Source: Plicaturopsis crispa FD-325 SS-3 (lineage: Eukaryota; Basidiomycota; Agaricomycetes; Amylocorticiales; Amylocorticiaceae). From it: DNA of 64,000 nt. Shown in pieces: positions 21,862-33,766 of the stretch. The position numbers and the translations under genes are program-made. Each line of letters begins with the position of its first letter. Position 1 is the first letter of the stretch. The notes under the pieces are model-generated. The model had not been told where the DNA came from. It ran no database searches and saw only the letters and a program-made list of their open reading frames with translations. The stretch is taken from positions 623,656 to 687,655 of the forward strand of contig KN832565.1 in NCBI GenBank assembly GCA_000827205.1, written 5' to 3'.

Positions 21862-23651
21862 TCAGTTGAAGGTGAAGGCGGAGGCGTGATGGCTGGGGTG
21901 ATCATCGGCGACTTTCCAGAGCCAGAACGGGCCCACGGGATCGCCTGTGGAGAGGGCATATATGAGGTGGCTGTCAGACGACATGAATGACGGTACACCT
22001 ACCTTGCTCGTGACGGGCACCAGTCCACGTGCCAACAACGCCTGCGGCACTAGCGATGTTCCCCAATTGAACGCCCTCGGAGCTGTTAACGCAATCAATC
22101 ACGGAAGTATATTAGCTACCCCGCACAACCCCACAGGCCAAAGCGGAGCACTCACGTCCATTGGGTGTGGCCGTCGTACACAGAAGCCTTTCGTGTCTAT
22201 CACCGTGAGCCAGGAACATGGAAAGATGGGCGGAGAGGGTACTCACAAAGCGCCAGCGCACGACGCCGTCGTCGCACATCCGGACGCATCCCTTCAAGGT
22301 CGCCTCGTTCCCGTTCACGCCGTGGGACGTGCCCGTGAAGTACAGCGGCGGGTACTCATTGAAGAGCACGGTCTGCGTCTCCTCGGCAGGCGCAGTGCCT
22401 TTCGTGGCCGCGTCCGTGTTCGCGCCGTGGTCGGAGAAGTCGAAGTAGCCGGAGGTGTCGTCGAGGCCCTCGAAGAGCTCATCTCGGGTGATTACCCTGA
22501 GATTAAGCTCGATGAGGCGTGTCGCTTCCTGGAAGTTCTCGTCCTGGAAGAAGGACGGGTCGCGCGGGCCATTGTACAAGTTGGAATACTGAGAAGCGAT
22601 GGTTAGCTGAAGCGAGAATAGCACAAGATTGAACACCAATCACATTAAATGCTGCACAAGGAACCGAGGTTAGCGTTGCTCATCACCTAGAAAAGACATG
22701 GAACTCACCGAACAGATCCCTGTATAAATCAACCGAGGATAGGAGATGTTCCGGTCAGTCAAGTTATCGAGAAGATGATCAAGCCAAAGCTTACCTGTAG
22801 TCCATGAATGACACATAACGCCTCCACACCCCCTCCACACCTGCCCAATCCATCGAGCGCCGCTTCTCCATACCCGGTGCGGAGTAGGCCCGCGTCGCTT
22901 CCAGCCCAATGGGCGGTCGCGTGTCGACCCACACCCCGGGTAGCTCCGACAGGTTCATCGAAACCACGTTCATGATAGCCTCCACATGCACCCAGTGTAC
23001 CGCGCCGAGTGTGTTCAGGAACGGCCCCCACAAGCTTTCGCGTGTGTAGTTCCGGAGGTCGTAGACCACACACCGGCTGTTGATGCGCAGGCTCTCCAGG
23101 CGGGCGAGGGTCTTGCAGTCTTTGCCGTCGTCGAGCGCCAACGCGAGGAAGGTGCGCAGCCGCGAGCGGAGCGGGATCTCGGGCGGCGTGGCGACGGTCT
23201 CGAGCAGCCCCGAGGTCCGCAGGATGTTCATGACCCAGCGGAGAGTCTCGGACGGCGCATCATTCTCGGCGCTGGTCGGCCGAGCGGTGCGGATAGCGTC
23301 GATGAACGTGCGGAGGGCCTCAGGACGCTCGGCCACATGGTCCTCGGCGTGGTACGCCACGAACTCTGCGCGGATGCGGCGCTGGAGCTCTGTCCGCCAG
23401 TCGAAAGCCTTGGAGCTGGAGTGCAGCTGCACGGCTTGCCGCGGGTCATCGAATGGGTAGCGGAGGAAGAGCTCGCGCCAGATGAACTGGTCGGCGGAGC
23501 TGTACACGAGGGCGTGGGCGAGGTGGCATGTCATAGAGAAGGCTGCGACGTCGCGTGCGTGACAGAACGTCAGGGCATGCTCGGACAGCTCGGATGGGAA
23601 GGGGAACGGGCGACGTCCTGAGCATGTTGCCAGCGCAGACATGGAGGGCAT
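21862..23651 (-). CDS. F-box domain protein
   Basis: F-box proteins recruit targets to SCF ubiquitin ligases. Start ATG at 23649-23651 (MPSMSALATCSGRRPFPFPS); the F-box-like segment is PFPSELSEHALTFCHARDVA then AFSMTCHLAHALVYSSADQF and IWRELFLRYPFDDPRQA. The long middle contains RINSRCVVYDLRNYTRESLW, WGPFLNTLGAVHWVHVEAIM and SFMDYR. After two micro-exons (11 nt at 22709-22719 and 8 nt at 22644-22651) come YSNLYNGPRDPSFFQDENFQ, PPLYFTGTSHG and, across more short introns, a C-terminal part ending GDPVGPFWLWKV. This C-terminal region with WxxEGVQ and GPFWLWK motifs is common in basidiomycete F-box proteins. Stop TGA 21862-21864. About 480 residues; target unknown. Confidence 0.85.
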
Positions 23652-24250
23652 GCTGTACGCGGTGGGGTAGAGGCGGGGAAGAGAGGAATGCGGGGAAATG
23701 GAGAGGGAAGTGGGCTGGTGGGGAAGTCCTGGGTATACCGCAGAACTGATATAGGGCACTGTTTGTTTATTATAGTTTATTATCCCCCGGCCAGGGTCCC
23801 CAGATTTTGGTGCGGGGTAAACTTTAAACACTAGTCCATCTAGATCGCTATTGGCCCATCGCGCTCAGCAGACAGCATGGACGGTTATCGTATACATAAA
23901 ATCTCACCAGGACGACTAACGAGGACAACTAATAGGCTGCAACTGTTCCGGTGCACGGTGCGAATTTGAGCGATGTGATCTCAGAACAACCGCGCGCAGA
24001 GGATTCTGGCTTAGGTTCTGGCATTGGAAATCAACGAAACACGAATCAGTGAGACCAGCGTGGTCAAAGTCGTGCAAAAAGAGAGAAAAGTGCGAGGCAG
24101 ACGCACCTGCGCAGCGAGCTCGTCGTCGTTACTGGTAAAGAAACCAATAGCCGAGAACGCGGCGACTAGCGGCCTTACCACGAAATTGGCATTCCGCTGC
24201 CAGGATCGCGTCAGGTCTCTTTGCTCTCAACGCCCAGGACGACGACGGCG
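23652..24250. other. Divergent promoter region
   Basis: About 0.6 kb between the F-box (-) and prenylcysteine oxidase (+) genes. A TTTATTATAGTTTATTAT stretch near 23765-23785 is AT-rich and may belong to the F-box promoter. Nothing else is recognised. Confidence 0.45.
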
Positions 24251-26215
24251 ATGTATCGACTGTGCACGCTTCTGCTGCTGTCTAGCTATGCTACTGCTTT
24301 CCAGTTACCGTTCAATATACCCTTCCTCAATGTTCAGAATCCAACAGACCAGCTGCGCCTACCGTCTTCGGATTCGCCTAGAATTGCCATCATAGGCGCT
24401 GGCGCTGGCGGCTCGTCTGCGGCCTTTTGGATCGGAAAGGCGAAGGAGAGGTTCGGGATTGACGTGGCTGTCGATGTGTATGAACGGGAGTCCTATATAG
24501 GCGGCAGTGAGTCCGACGCGTTCAATGTGTCTTACAACGTCAATTGACCTCGCGCGCAGGGAGCACAACAGTATACCCATACAACGACTCAAGCTTAGAA
24601 CCGGTGGAACTCGGTGCCAGCATATTCGTAACGGCGAACAAAAACATATGGCGCGCTACGGACGAGTTCAACCTGTCTCGCGTCGATTTCGAGGACAGCG
24701 ACGCGACGACCGGCGTATGGGACGGCGAGCGCCTCCTGCTCACAATTGAAGGCGGCAGCTTCTTCCGTGAGTGGTTTGGCACGGTAAAGGTACTCTGGAG
24801 ATATGGGTACAATGCACCAGTCAAAACGCGCGCTCTGTAAGTATATTTCGCGTACTATACTCGTCGGCCTTTCTTACCCTTGGTTGCATTCTCTAGCGTA
24901 CGCAAAATGATCGAACAATTCGTCGATCTATACAAGCCAGACGCACCAACATGGGACAACATTTCTAGCTTAGCATCCACATTCGGATGGGAGGGTCTCA
25001 TCGGCCAGACGACGACGGAATACCTTGACTCGCAAGGCATTGCACCGAAGTTCTCGCGCGAACTTGTCGATGCAGCCACACGCGTAAACTATGGCCAAGT
25101 GCGTTTACATCCGTCTTCGTCTTCTCCCGCCTTCTTGCTCAATGTGTGCCATAGAATGCCGATGAGATACACGCACTGGAGGGACTGTGCTCGGTTTCCG
25201 CTACTGGGGCGTCCAGTGTGAAGGGCGGAAACTTCCAGGTGTTCGAGGAGTTCCTCGAGCGTTCCGGCTCGACGGTCTCGCTCAACACAACTGTTCGTCG
25301 TCTTGTTCTCGTAGACGCGAAGGACGTCTTTGACTGATTCGTGCTTGTGCAGGTGACCAGCATTACACGATCCGATAGCACAACCTGGACAGTACGCAGT
25401 GACACTCTCGGAGCCGTGAACTACAAGGCTGTCATCATTGCAGCCCCATACCACTCGACGGGCATCTCCCTCTCCCCAGCCCTTGCCGCGCAGATACCGC
25501 CACAGCCATACGTCCACCTGCACGTCACCCTCCTCACAACCAGTGCACCATACCCCAACCCAGCGTATTTCGGCCTCAAGGCAAACGCGGCGACTCCGAC
25601 GGCGATCTTGACGACATATGAGGGTGTGAGAGAAGGAGGGAAGGAGCCGGAGTTTAATTCGCTTACTTACCATGGACCGGTGCACAAGGTGACTGAGGAC
25701 GGGGAGAGGGAGTGGGTGGTGAAGATATTTTCGAAGCAGCGGTTAGAAGACGCGTGGCTCGAGGAAATATTCCAGGGTAAGGTTGGCTGGGTTTACCGTA
25801 AGGAGGTGAGCTCTATTTCTCGGATGATACCGTTGTTTTACGGTCCACTAAATTCGAGCCCGCGACTGCAGTGGGACGCATACCCAAAGCTCCCCCCAAC
25901 CACCGAATACCCTCCCGTCAAACTCGACGACGGCCTCTACTATGTGAACGCATTTGAACCGTAAGCACCTATCTCTCCCTTCACATCGCGATGCTGATTG
26001 CGTCAACGTGTAGGTTCATTTCGACTATGGAGACGGAAACCATATCGTCCCGCAACATCGTCGATCTCCTGCTCCATGAGCACTTCGGATTGGGCATTTG
26101 CGGGCCACGCGTGTCCATATCGGAGGAGCTCTCTGGCGTGCAGCAAGCGGAAGACGAAAACTTCGTGCTTGGCTGGGACTGCCCATCGTGGGTGTCATCT
26201 TCTGACGCCGAATAA
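24251..26215 (+). CDS. Prenylcysteine oxidase/lyase
   Basis: An FAD-dependent thioether oxidase that cleaves prenylcysteines released from degraded prenylated proteins, in vacuole or lysosome-like compartments. The start MYRLCTLLLLSSYATAFQLP is a signal peptide. The FAD-binding motif IAIIGAGAGGSSAAFWIGK follows at about residue 44, then VYERESYIGGRSTTVYPY across an intron, VELGASIFVTANKN, TFGWEGLIGQTTTEYL, CSVSATGASSVKGGNFQVFE, AVIIAAPYHSTGI and, at the end, DGLYYVNAFEP and FISTMETETISSRNIVDLLL. Seven or more exons give about 530 residues, normal for the family. Stop TAA 26213-26215. No missing key motif was seen. Confidence 0.9.
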
Positions 26216-26489
26216 AACAGATGATAAGGAGGGCGGAGAAGCTCGGAATCAAGGATACATTGGAGAGCAGGGAGTTTACATCCGGATAATGCGTAGGAAA
26301 GATCTAAACATACAGTATGCAATGACGAGGAATATATTTATGCTCGTACATGCTCGTACAGAGATGTCAGGATGATGTGCGGCGTGTGTGCCATCGTGAA
26401 CCGAAATGAACAGATATCGCGTATCGCATAGGTGCGATACGATGCGTATCGGAGTGCGGGTGGGATTTAAATTAATGAAGAGTCAGAAC

Positions 26490-28492
26490 TCATGCAGCAT
26501 GCCCGTTAGACTCCTTCTCCTTTTCAGCCGGGGCCGCATCCGCCTCGACCTCGTGTTTTTTGTGCGTCTCCGTCGTGGACTTCCGGTACATCTCGATATC
26601 TGGCCGCCCGTGTCGGTCGCCCGCTGCGAGGTGCTCGCCCGCCGGGACGCCGGGCGCGGGGCCGCCTGGGGAAGCGTCCTGTCCGTAGCCCGGGGGCGTC
26701 CAGTCGGAGTACCCGCGGCGCACTTCGATGTAGTCCGTCGCGAACTCGCCAATCTGATATGTACGTGTATGCGATCAGGGGATTGCTTCTTGCAGATAAC
26801 AATAAGAGAGACTCACGTCGACATCGTCCATGCCGAGATACTCGCCTTCCTCCGTGGTGCGTAGATGTAAGCCCGGGATGCGGTTGAGGCCGAGTGCGAT
26901 GAGCGCAGTGACGACGAATGTGTACGCCGACGTTGCGGCGATGTACGCTATTTGGATGTAGAGCTGTTTCCAGTTGTGGTCGAGCCACCCGCCGGTAAGG
27001 GAGGTGTTCACATCGTCCAGTGCAATGATTTTGCTCGTCGCGAACAATGCGTTGAACAGCAAGCCGACCATGCCTCCGACAGCATGCTCAGCGAAGAGAT
27101 CGAGCGCGTCATCGACACGGAACAGAAATTTGACTAGCTCGCCCGGTCAGGTGGGCAGTAATGAGAGAAGTCGGCACGCAGAACTCACCTTTTGTAGCAT
27201 AGTTGGAAATAATGCCAACGACAACGCCCATAACAAGTGAAGCCCATGGCTCGATGTATCCAGAGGCAGGCGTCGCAGCAACAAGTCCCGCGATCGTACC
27301 GCTGCAAAAGCCCACCATGCTAAATTTCCGCGCGATGCGGTAGTCCAAGAGACACCATGTGATTCCCGCAAACGCTGCTGCAATCATGCTGTTCCAAATG
27401 GCCATGATTGCGCGGAGATTGGCACCAAACGCGCTGAGGATGAGGGGGTGAGCGGACGAGGTAAGTCTGTGGATATGGATGCGGTCTTACCTTCCTCCGT
27501 TGAAGCCAAGCCATCCGAACCAGAGTAGGAATGTGCCCAGGCCGACCATGGACACATTGTGCGGTCGAAAATTGAGTAGCTCCTTCTCGTTTCTGCGACC
27601 TAACGCCCAAGAAAAGGCAAGACCACCAACACCGCTGCCGATCTCAACGGGACCTCCACCTGCGTATGCCTTCACGTCAGTGTCCCACAGTAATTGGGCT
27701 TTGGAGGACGCGCCACCGTACCTGCATAGTCAAGTACACCCCAAGTAAATCCCCAGCCATTTGTGCTCCACGCCCAACATGCCAAGGGACAATACACGAT
27801 CGTCATCCAAATGAACGCGAATATCATCGCGGGCAGTACCCGTCCGCGTTCCGCTAATCCACCCACTAGGATGGCCACCGTGACGCACGCAAACTCCATC
27901 TGGTAGAAGCTATATAGCAGCTCCGGAATGAGAGGTGAGCCCGGCGACGGTTCACCCAGAACATTCCTCAGGCCGAAATTGCGCAGATTTCCTATGTAAC
28001 CATTTGTGGCCGTCGAAGAAAATGCTAAAGCTGTTACAACACAGCAGTTAGCGCGGCGAGCCTATGAAGGAACCTCAGACGTACAATATCCCCAGAAATA
28101 CCATTGGAATATAACGACCGCATTGCTTGCAGAAACAGCCCAAACCAAATGCAAGGCTGATTTTCTCCTCGCTAGACCTGAATACAGGAAAGCAAGGCCA
28201 GGCACCATCAGAAACACCTATTCACAGATTCAGTATGCGGGGGCAAAATAGGAACAGATGTAGGCGTACCATAGCTCCTGCTACTATGATGAATGAGACA
28301 TCGCCCTTGTCAAATCTGCAATGGGAAATGCTATGGCACCTCTGTCATGTATGCAATACCAGAGCGAAGCTTACTGGCTGAAGTCGCCTGATTTCGACGG
28401 TTAGATTCGCTGGAAACATAGAGTGCTCGGAACTCACGCCGCAATACCCGCTCGGTTCCCCTTCGTAGGACATTTTCAAGGCGTGCCGACAT
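26490..28492 (-). CDS. Ammonium transporter (AMT/MEP/Rh family)
   Basis: A plasma-membrane ammonium permease. Conserved segments in order are FDKGDVSFIIVAGAMV, FLYSGLARRKSALHLVWAV, FQWYFWGYSLAFSS, MEFACVTVAILVGGLAERGR, FIWMTIVYCPLACWAWSTNG, DYAGGGPVEIGSGVGGLAF, WLGFNGG, SMIAAAFAGITWCLLDYR, TIAGLVAATPASGYIEPWAS and DALDLFAEHAVGGMVGLLFN. The twin pore histidine region HAVGG and the AMT signature around GPVEI are present. The cytosolic tail is hydrophilic and ends PAEKEKESNGHAA before TGA (26490-26492). The start is inferred at 28492 (MSARLENVLRRG), the only ATG whose first intron restores the phase of FDKGDVSF; an out-of-phase ATG at 28473 also exists. The N-terminus is therefore less certain than the core. 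Confidence 0.9.
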
Positions 28493-30775
28493 TCAGAAAA
28501 ATGGGGGAAACGCTGTCAAGTCGAATCGACTGGACAGACGTCGGGCGTGGCGATGAAGAGAGAAGTTCAAATTTCTCGTCGGACCGTGCGGGAAAAATGG
28601 TTTTGAATACGCCCAATTCGAGATGACGTAAGGGCAGATGACCACCGCGCGCGGTGCGCGTACCCATTTCTGCAAATCCTCCACCGGGGAAGATATGCTG
28701 ATTGGCAGAAACAGCATCTGCTCCAGGTTCTTGCGCCGCACCAACGCCTACTTCTCGGCATGTCTGACTCTCAGCAAACGGTCTTGAAGTGAGACGTGAG
28801 CGAGTGACGGCTCCCCGTAAGAGTAGCGACCAAGGCAAGTCCAATGCGCCAGCGGTTGGTACGGAGACGACGCGCATTTTCTAGGATTTTAGGAGACGGA
28901 TACGCGTTCGTGTATGTGATCACCTTTGCGGCTCCCATGGTTGGCTCCATCTCCGCCTTCTTCGCAACTTGAGCTGGTCACAGGTTCGCAAATCGCTTCC
29001 TCTAGAGATCGAAGGGCAATGTGTATCGAGGGAGTATCGAGTAAGGCTTCGATTCATACCCCATCTGAGCATAGAGAGGTCAATGAGGGCTATAAGGGAG
29101 TCAGCTGTTCGACGTGTTGTGTTTTCGCTACGAAAACAAGTTCGACCCACTGAACAGGCGTGCTTGGCAAGCATCGAAACCCTCCCACCAAGCCAAGAGA
29201 CAAGGGCATATTCGACTTGGCAGCATTGTAGGTCCGTGCTTGTACTTTTCCCTCGTTGTTCATGTTGGCTTCGTTATCGCAGTCGTCGGCTCCTGGATAG
29301 GCACAATTGGCATGCGCCGCGGCGCAGGTGCCCGTGAGTTGAGTGGGTGGAGCCATGAGCTTGCAGAACAGAGGTCAAATGCATCAGATATGTAGTTGTC
29401 TGCTCAGGTTGGCCGATGGACCCGTTGCTGAATGGTAAAGAGCACAGAGACGTGCATCACCGTACTGCATGGCGCGGCGCGCGGCGGCGGCGGCATGACT
29501 GCGACGGTACTCAGCCACTGCCAGTGGAACTCGGCTTTCGTTGTCAACATCGACTTCAAGACACTTCAATCGTTCCTCAAAGCAGGAACTCTGCGTGGCA
29601 TCTCTGTCTCTCGCGCACCTTTGCTTAGCATGCACATTGCAGAGCCCAGTCACTGGGCGAAATTGTCACCGATCATCGATCACCTAGTAGTACGCTGCCG
29701 GGCTATGCAGAATACTTGCCCAGTTACTATCCACCGTGCGCATCTCGATACATTGCTATCTCGTTTCGTCAACTAAAACCGGTGTATAGTACAGGGTTGA
29801 TCATCTAACATCCGTGTTGTGACCTGCATGTTTCGCGCAGTCTCAGTTGCGCAGACGGACAAAGTTCGACTTGCGGCATCGTTGTTCGTGCTAAATACGA
29901 CCCGATGGAACGCCAATAGCATCCTAGAGGCCCCACACTTAACAAAAGATCATCTATATTCCGGCCAGTATCCTGTTGTCTCGTGAGCTCAAACATCTCA
30001 CGCCACGGACGGGACAAACAGGCTGAAGGCTTGGATTCGGCCTGGATGAAATTGATTCTCGCTATGATATTGTCCCAAAACATATCCCGGAACATCTCTC
30101 AAGCCTGTCAACTAGCTCATACCACTCCAAGGGACGCATTTGACGAGCTCAGGGAACCCGCGGCACCACTGTATCTTGTTTCTGGTTCCGCGCTTGGCCA
30201 TGAAGACACACGGTCCCCTCAGTTCTCTCGGCGCGGCGCCTGTGCCTCTCGACGCGTGTATTCCGCGAAACCAGTTATGGAGCCTCGGGCAGAGCCTCCT
30301 CTTGCTTTGTCACCGATGACCATTCAAAAAACTCTCTTGTCCTGACCTTGGAGCTGACGCGCATCCCTTCTTGGCGATCTACCGCAGCACCGTCTCTTTC
30401 ATCGCCATTGTACCTGCTTGGAATAAGCCCACGCCGGCTGGATCACAGCTCACGACCAGCGGATGGGAACGCCGCGCTAACATATGCTCTTAGGTTCAAG
30501 CCATTCTGTCCTCGGCAGAGTTAATTATGGGTCCTGCTGGGCACTCCGTCATTGCCACCTTTGTTCGGTGGCCGTTGGATCTTGGCCGCAGCATTGATAT
30601 GTGGAGACTTCCCCTCCTTCCCGCGCCGGGTGACTTGGTTCCTGGGTGCGAAATAACCTGCGCGATGCTTAAAAGGACGCACAACTTCAACACCTCCAAC
30701 AATATCATCCCTGCACACCAAACGCACTAAACTCTTACATCTAACAAATCCATTTCATCACCACCTGTTTACGAA
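28493..30775. other. Gene-poor region of 2.3 kb
   Basis: No open frame here shows splice-compatible extension or a recognisable domain on either strand. No terminal repeats, transposase or reverse-transcriptase motifs were recognised. The stretch has uneven composition and may be a decayed gene or element beyond recognition, or a large regulatory spacer. Confidence 0.45.
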
Positions 30776-31221
30776 ATGATCGCTTTCAACATGTCGAGAC
30801 TCTCTTTGAGCTCAAAGGTACATCGCAGCCTGCTCGCAATATTTCGTTCTTAGCTCTAATGGTGTATGTAGCATTCGAAACACGATCACCATGATAATGC
30901 CTCACGAATTTTCCCGCAACATACCTCCTCGACATATGCGCTCTCCATCGTAAGTCATTTTCCTCTATCCTCTATCGCGTCAGCCTACCATGTGCTGATC
31001 GCGACTGCCATTCTGCAGCACACCCTCCCGTCCAAATCGACGCTGCAAAGCGCTCACAGCACTAGCGGCTCCTACAACGACTATGTCAGTCCCTCATGCG
31101 CCTGCTTTGCACCCCGCGATCACAACGCTTACTGTTTTTTTAGGCTGAGATGCTCGATGATGAAAACACGGCATGGGGTGCACATAAGAGAACGCATTCT
31201 CGGAGGTGGGGGTTGTTTTGA
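30776..31221 (+). CDS. Tiny protein, ENxAWG-box family, copy 1
   Basis: ATG at 30776 (MIAFNMSRLSLSSK). Three introns, all phase 0, separate four short exons: the second encodes HSKHDHHDNASRIFPQHTSS and on to YALSI, the third HTLPSKSTLQSAHSTSGSY and on to NDY, and the last AEMLDDENTAWGAHKRTHSR followed by RWGLF and TGA (31219-31221). About 87 residues, Ser/His-rich with a basic end, no membrane segment and no known domain. The closest relative seen is the gene about 1.3 kb downstream (32122-32591), which shares the A-E/Q-M-L-D/E-E-N-x-A-W-G box and the same intron phases. Function unknown. Confidence 0.65.
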
Positions 31222-32121
31222 GCTGGACTCCGGGCTATTATGACTACCCTCCGTTCATTTCTAATCTTTCATTGCATTGGCACCCCGGACTATATAAACA
31301 TACGATACCCTCTACCTATCCGCTGTAGCCGTTTAGACCCAAAAGAATACTACCTGGACTCCTGTCCCTTTCTCCCCGTTCTGGTCGGGGTCACATTCGG
31401 CCTGCATGAACGGTCGATCGTCTGATGTTGCACATTAGCTCGCTGAGATGAATAGTAAATGAATGGCATCGGCCGGCTAGCTTTGAACGTAGTGGTAGTC
31501 CTATCTAATAAGGCGAAGGCAAAAATACGTAGCCATGAATGAGGCGACTGTGCACCTGAAGATGAAGTTCGGGACTCCCTCGAAGTGGAACAAGCTTGAC
31601 AGGCGGTGTGAACGAGAAAGCAGCGCCTAGAACTAGAGGGGGGGACAAAGCTCACCCTGGGCTGTGGGAGGGAACGAACGTTGGGTGGTGCAATGAGCTG
31701 GCGTAGGCGATACGCAAAAGTATAAGCAATCTGAAGGAAGGGGAGGGGCCGAACGAAGCCGCGCGTATTCATGGCCGCAACACCCAAGAAGAACTTGGAC
31801 GTCTATTAGGGCACAGACCATGTAGGGTGCTTGGACACTGGACAGTCCCACCACGTCGACCTGTCGAGACGGGCCGTCGAGGCAGGTGCTTCGCCGCTGC
31901 CTAGAAGAGTCGGTGTTCCCATGATCGGTGCATCCAGCACCTAGCACGTTTCGATGTAGACTAGTGTCACGCGTGTGGGGAAGATGGAAAAGAAGTTCAT
32001 TAATACCTATAATCGTTATGACCTTTTAGTGACTTCATTTCAGATGGTAGATAAAAGGAGTGGGCCCACCTCTTAGCTCGAGTCTGGACGCACCCCACTA
32101 ACACGAAACGCCCGATCTGAG
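31222..32121. other. Intergenic between the two tiny paralogues
   Basis: About 0.9 kb. Open frames on the minus strand lack splice support or domains. No repeat recognised. Confidence 0.45.
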
Positions 32122-32591
32122 ATGAAAATGACTGCCTTTCCCAAATTCCTGCGTCTTACATTCCTGACGAGAAAGACGACGAGCCACAAAGGACAAAGGG
32201 TGAGTAGCACATTGCTCTGTACTTCAATCGGCACCAAGATGTGTGTCACGTCCAATCGATAGAACGAGCGAAGAGACAGATCTCGTGGACCACTAGACGT
32301 TGCCCACACCTGGATAGAGAGATGGGGTCCCCGCCGTAGCGTCGTGAGCGTATAATGCCATCGATGGCGCGTGAGGGCTCACCATTCGTGCTTCATATGT
32401 AGCTGCACTCAAAGACGGGCGGCAGCGACGACGATTACGATCTGCTCTGTCCATACCCGCTGCTCGCGCGGAGCAATAGTATCCCAAGCTCTATAGAGCG
32501 AACTCCTGGAGTAGAAGCTCAGATGCTGGAAGAGGAAAATATGGCTTGGGGACCACCAACGCGTCGTCGCGATCGACGACATCTGAGCTGA
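32122..32591 (+). CDS. Tiny protein, ENxAWG-box family, copy 2
   Basis: ATG at 32122 (MKMTAFPKFLRLTFLTRKTT); exon 1 ends GQR before GTGAGT. A proposed exon 2 begins after AATCGATAG (NERRDRSRGPLDVAHTWIER and on to RRSV), and the long last exon begins after TATGTAG with LHSKTGGSDDDYDLLCPYPL and carries AQMLEEENMAWGPPTRRRDR before TGA at 32589-32591. All joins are phase 0, as in copy 1. About 115 residues, basic at both ends. The last exon is well supported by the shared box; the first two exons are inferred. No domain recognised. Confidence 0.55.
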
Positions 32592-32951
32592 TACAAAAAA
32601 TCAGCCTTACTGGATGAAGCAATGGCTTTGCGGTGGATTAGGGTAATGGACGTACTTAGAATCGGTTTTGCGCTCGCCGTAGATGGCAAACATTTCGCCG
32701 ACTGCGGCGGTCCTCGAACCTATATAAAGTCAAGGGAAGACCGCATCGTGTAAGTAAGTAAGATCCAAGGTCCAGGCAAGCGGTCTCCCGAACGTTCGTT
32801 GACTCCAAGGCATTCGTCATTGACTAGCGGCCTTTCGTTATCGAGTTTAATATTGAAGTGCTGTCGTAAAGCCCAAGTTCACATTAAACACCGTTATCAT
32901 CTCCAAGTTATCAGAGAAGTCAGATCGCACCAAAACCCACACAGTACCGCG
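32592..32951. other. Promoter region of the NmrA-like gene
   Basis: About 360 bp containing a strong TATATAAAG at 32721-32729 on the plus strand, 223 nt before the ATG at 32952. Confidence 0.5.
32721..32729 (+). promoter_or_regulatory. TATA element upstream of NmrA-like gene
   Basis: TATATAAAG on the plus strand, 223 nt upstream of the start codon of the NmrA-like gene; the implied 5' UTR is of ordinary fungal length. Confidence 0.5.
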
Positions 32952-33670
32952 ATGCACCTCCTCATCCTCGGCGGAACCGGCGCCATCGGCGTCCTCCTCG
33001 TCCGCGAAGCCCTAGCCGCCGACCACACTGTCACCATATACGCCCGGACGCCCTCCAAGCTCCCCGCAGACCTCGCCACGCACCCCGCCGTCACCGTCGT
33101 GGAGGGCACGCTCGAGGACGCCGCGGCACTGAGCGCGGCCGTGAAAGGCGCCCACGCGGTCGTCTCCGCGCTCGGCCCAGCGCTGACGGGCCACCCGCCC
33201 GGCACCCCGCTCGCGCATGCGTACGCGCGCGTGCTCGCGGCCATGAAGGTGCACGATGTGAAGAGGCTCGTCGCACTGGGCACGGCGAGCATCAGGGACC
33301 CGCACGATAAGTCGACGCTCCGGTGGTACGTCGCCTGCGCTACATGCATGGGCTGTGGGAGCATTCAGTATTGATAAGTAAGGACGCGTGTAGGGAGTCG
33401 CTGATCAAAGGCGTGCAGCTCACCGCGCCGAACGCGTATGCGGATATCGTCGCTGTCGGCGATACCATCCGGGGCGACGCGGATGTCGTCTGGACGATCG
33501 TGCGCGTGCCGATCTTGAGCAACGGGCTGAGTAGGGAGGTCGTCGCCGGGTACACGGGCGACGGAAAGACGGGGTACACGCTCGCGAGAGTGGGCTTTGG
33601 CGTATTCGTAGTGGGCGAGCTCGAGCGCAATGAGTGGGTGAAGAAAGCACCTTTGATCAGCACGGAATAG
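32952..33670 (+). CDS. NmrA-like NAD(P)-binding protein
   Basis: ATG at 32952. The N-terminus MHLLILGGTGAIGVLLVREA has the dinucleotide-binding GGTGAIG loop, followed by VTIYARTPSKLPADLATHPA, GAHAVVSALGPALTGHPPGT and KRLVALGTASI, all typical of the NAD(P)-binding NmrA-like atypical SDR group. A single intron beginning GTACGT (after CGGTG) and ending GTGTAG joins LRW to ESLIKGVQLTAPNAYADI. The second exon has WTIVRVPILSNGL, EVVAGYTGDGKTGYTLARVG and GELERNEWVKKAPLIS. Stop TAG 33668-33670; about 220 residues. A close paralogue lies at 47181-47912 on the other strand. Substrate unknown. Confidence 0.88.
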
Positions 33671-33766
33671 AGGCAATTGCAGTACTTTACGATTCGCTGA
33701 GGCCCTTCAGAAATTCCGTTGGACAAACTCGATGGTATTAAAGTGAACCGCGCGTATAGGAACAGC

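Noticed and set aside
22986-23621. 211-codon plus-strand frame opposite the F-box gene
   Set aside because: It is the antisense shadow of the F-box main exon, with composition expected from its codon bias.
30486-30510. GGTTCAAGCC resembling a tRNA B box
   Set aside because: No matching A box at the right distance and no cloverleaf can be drawn.
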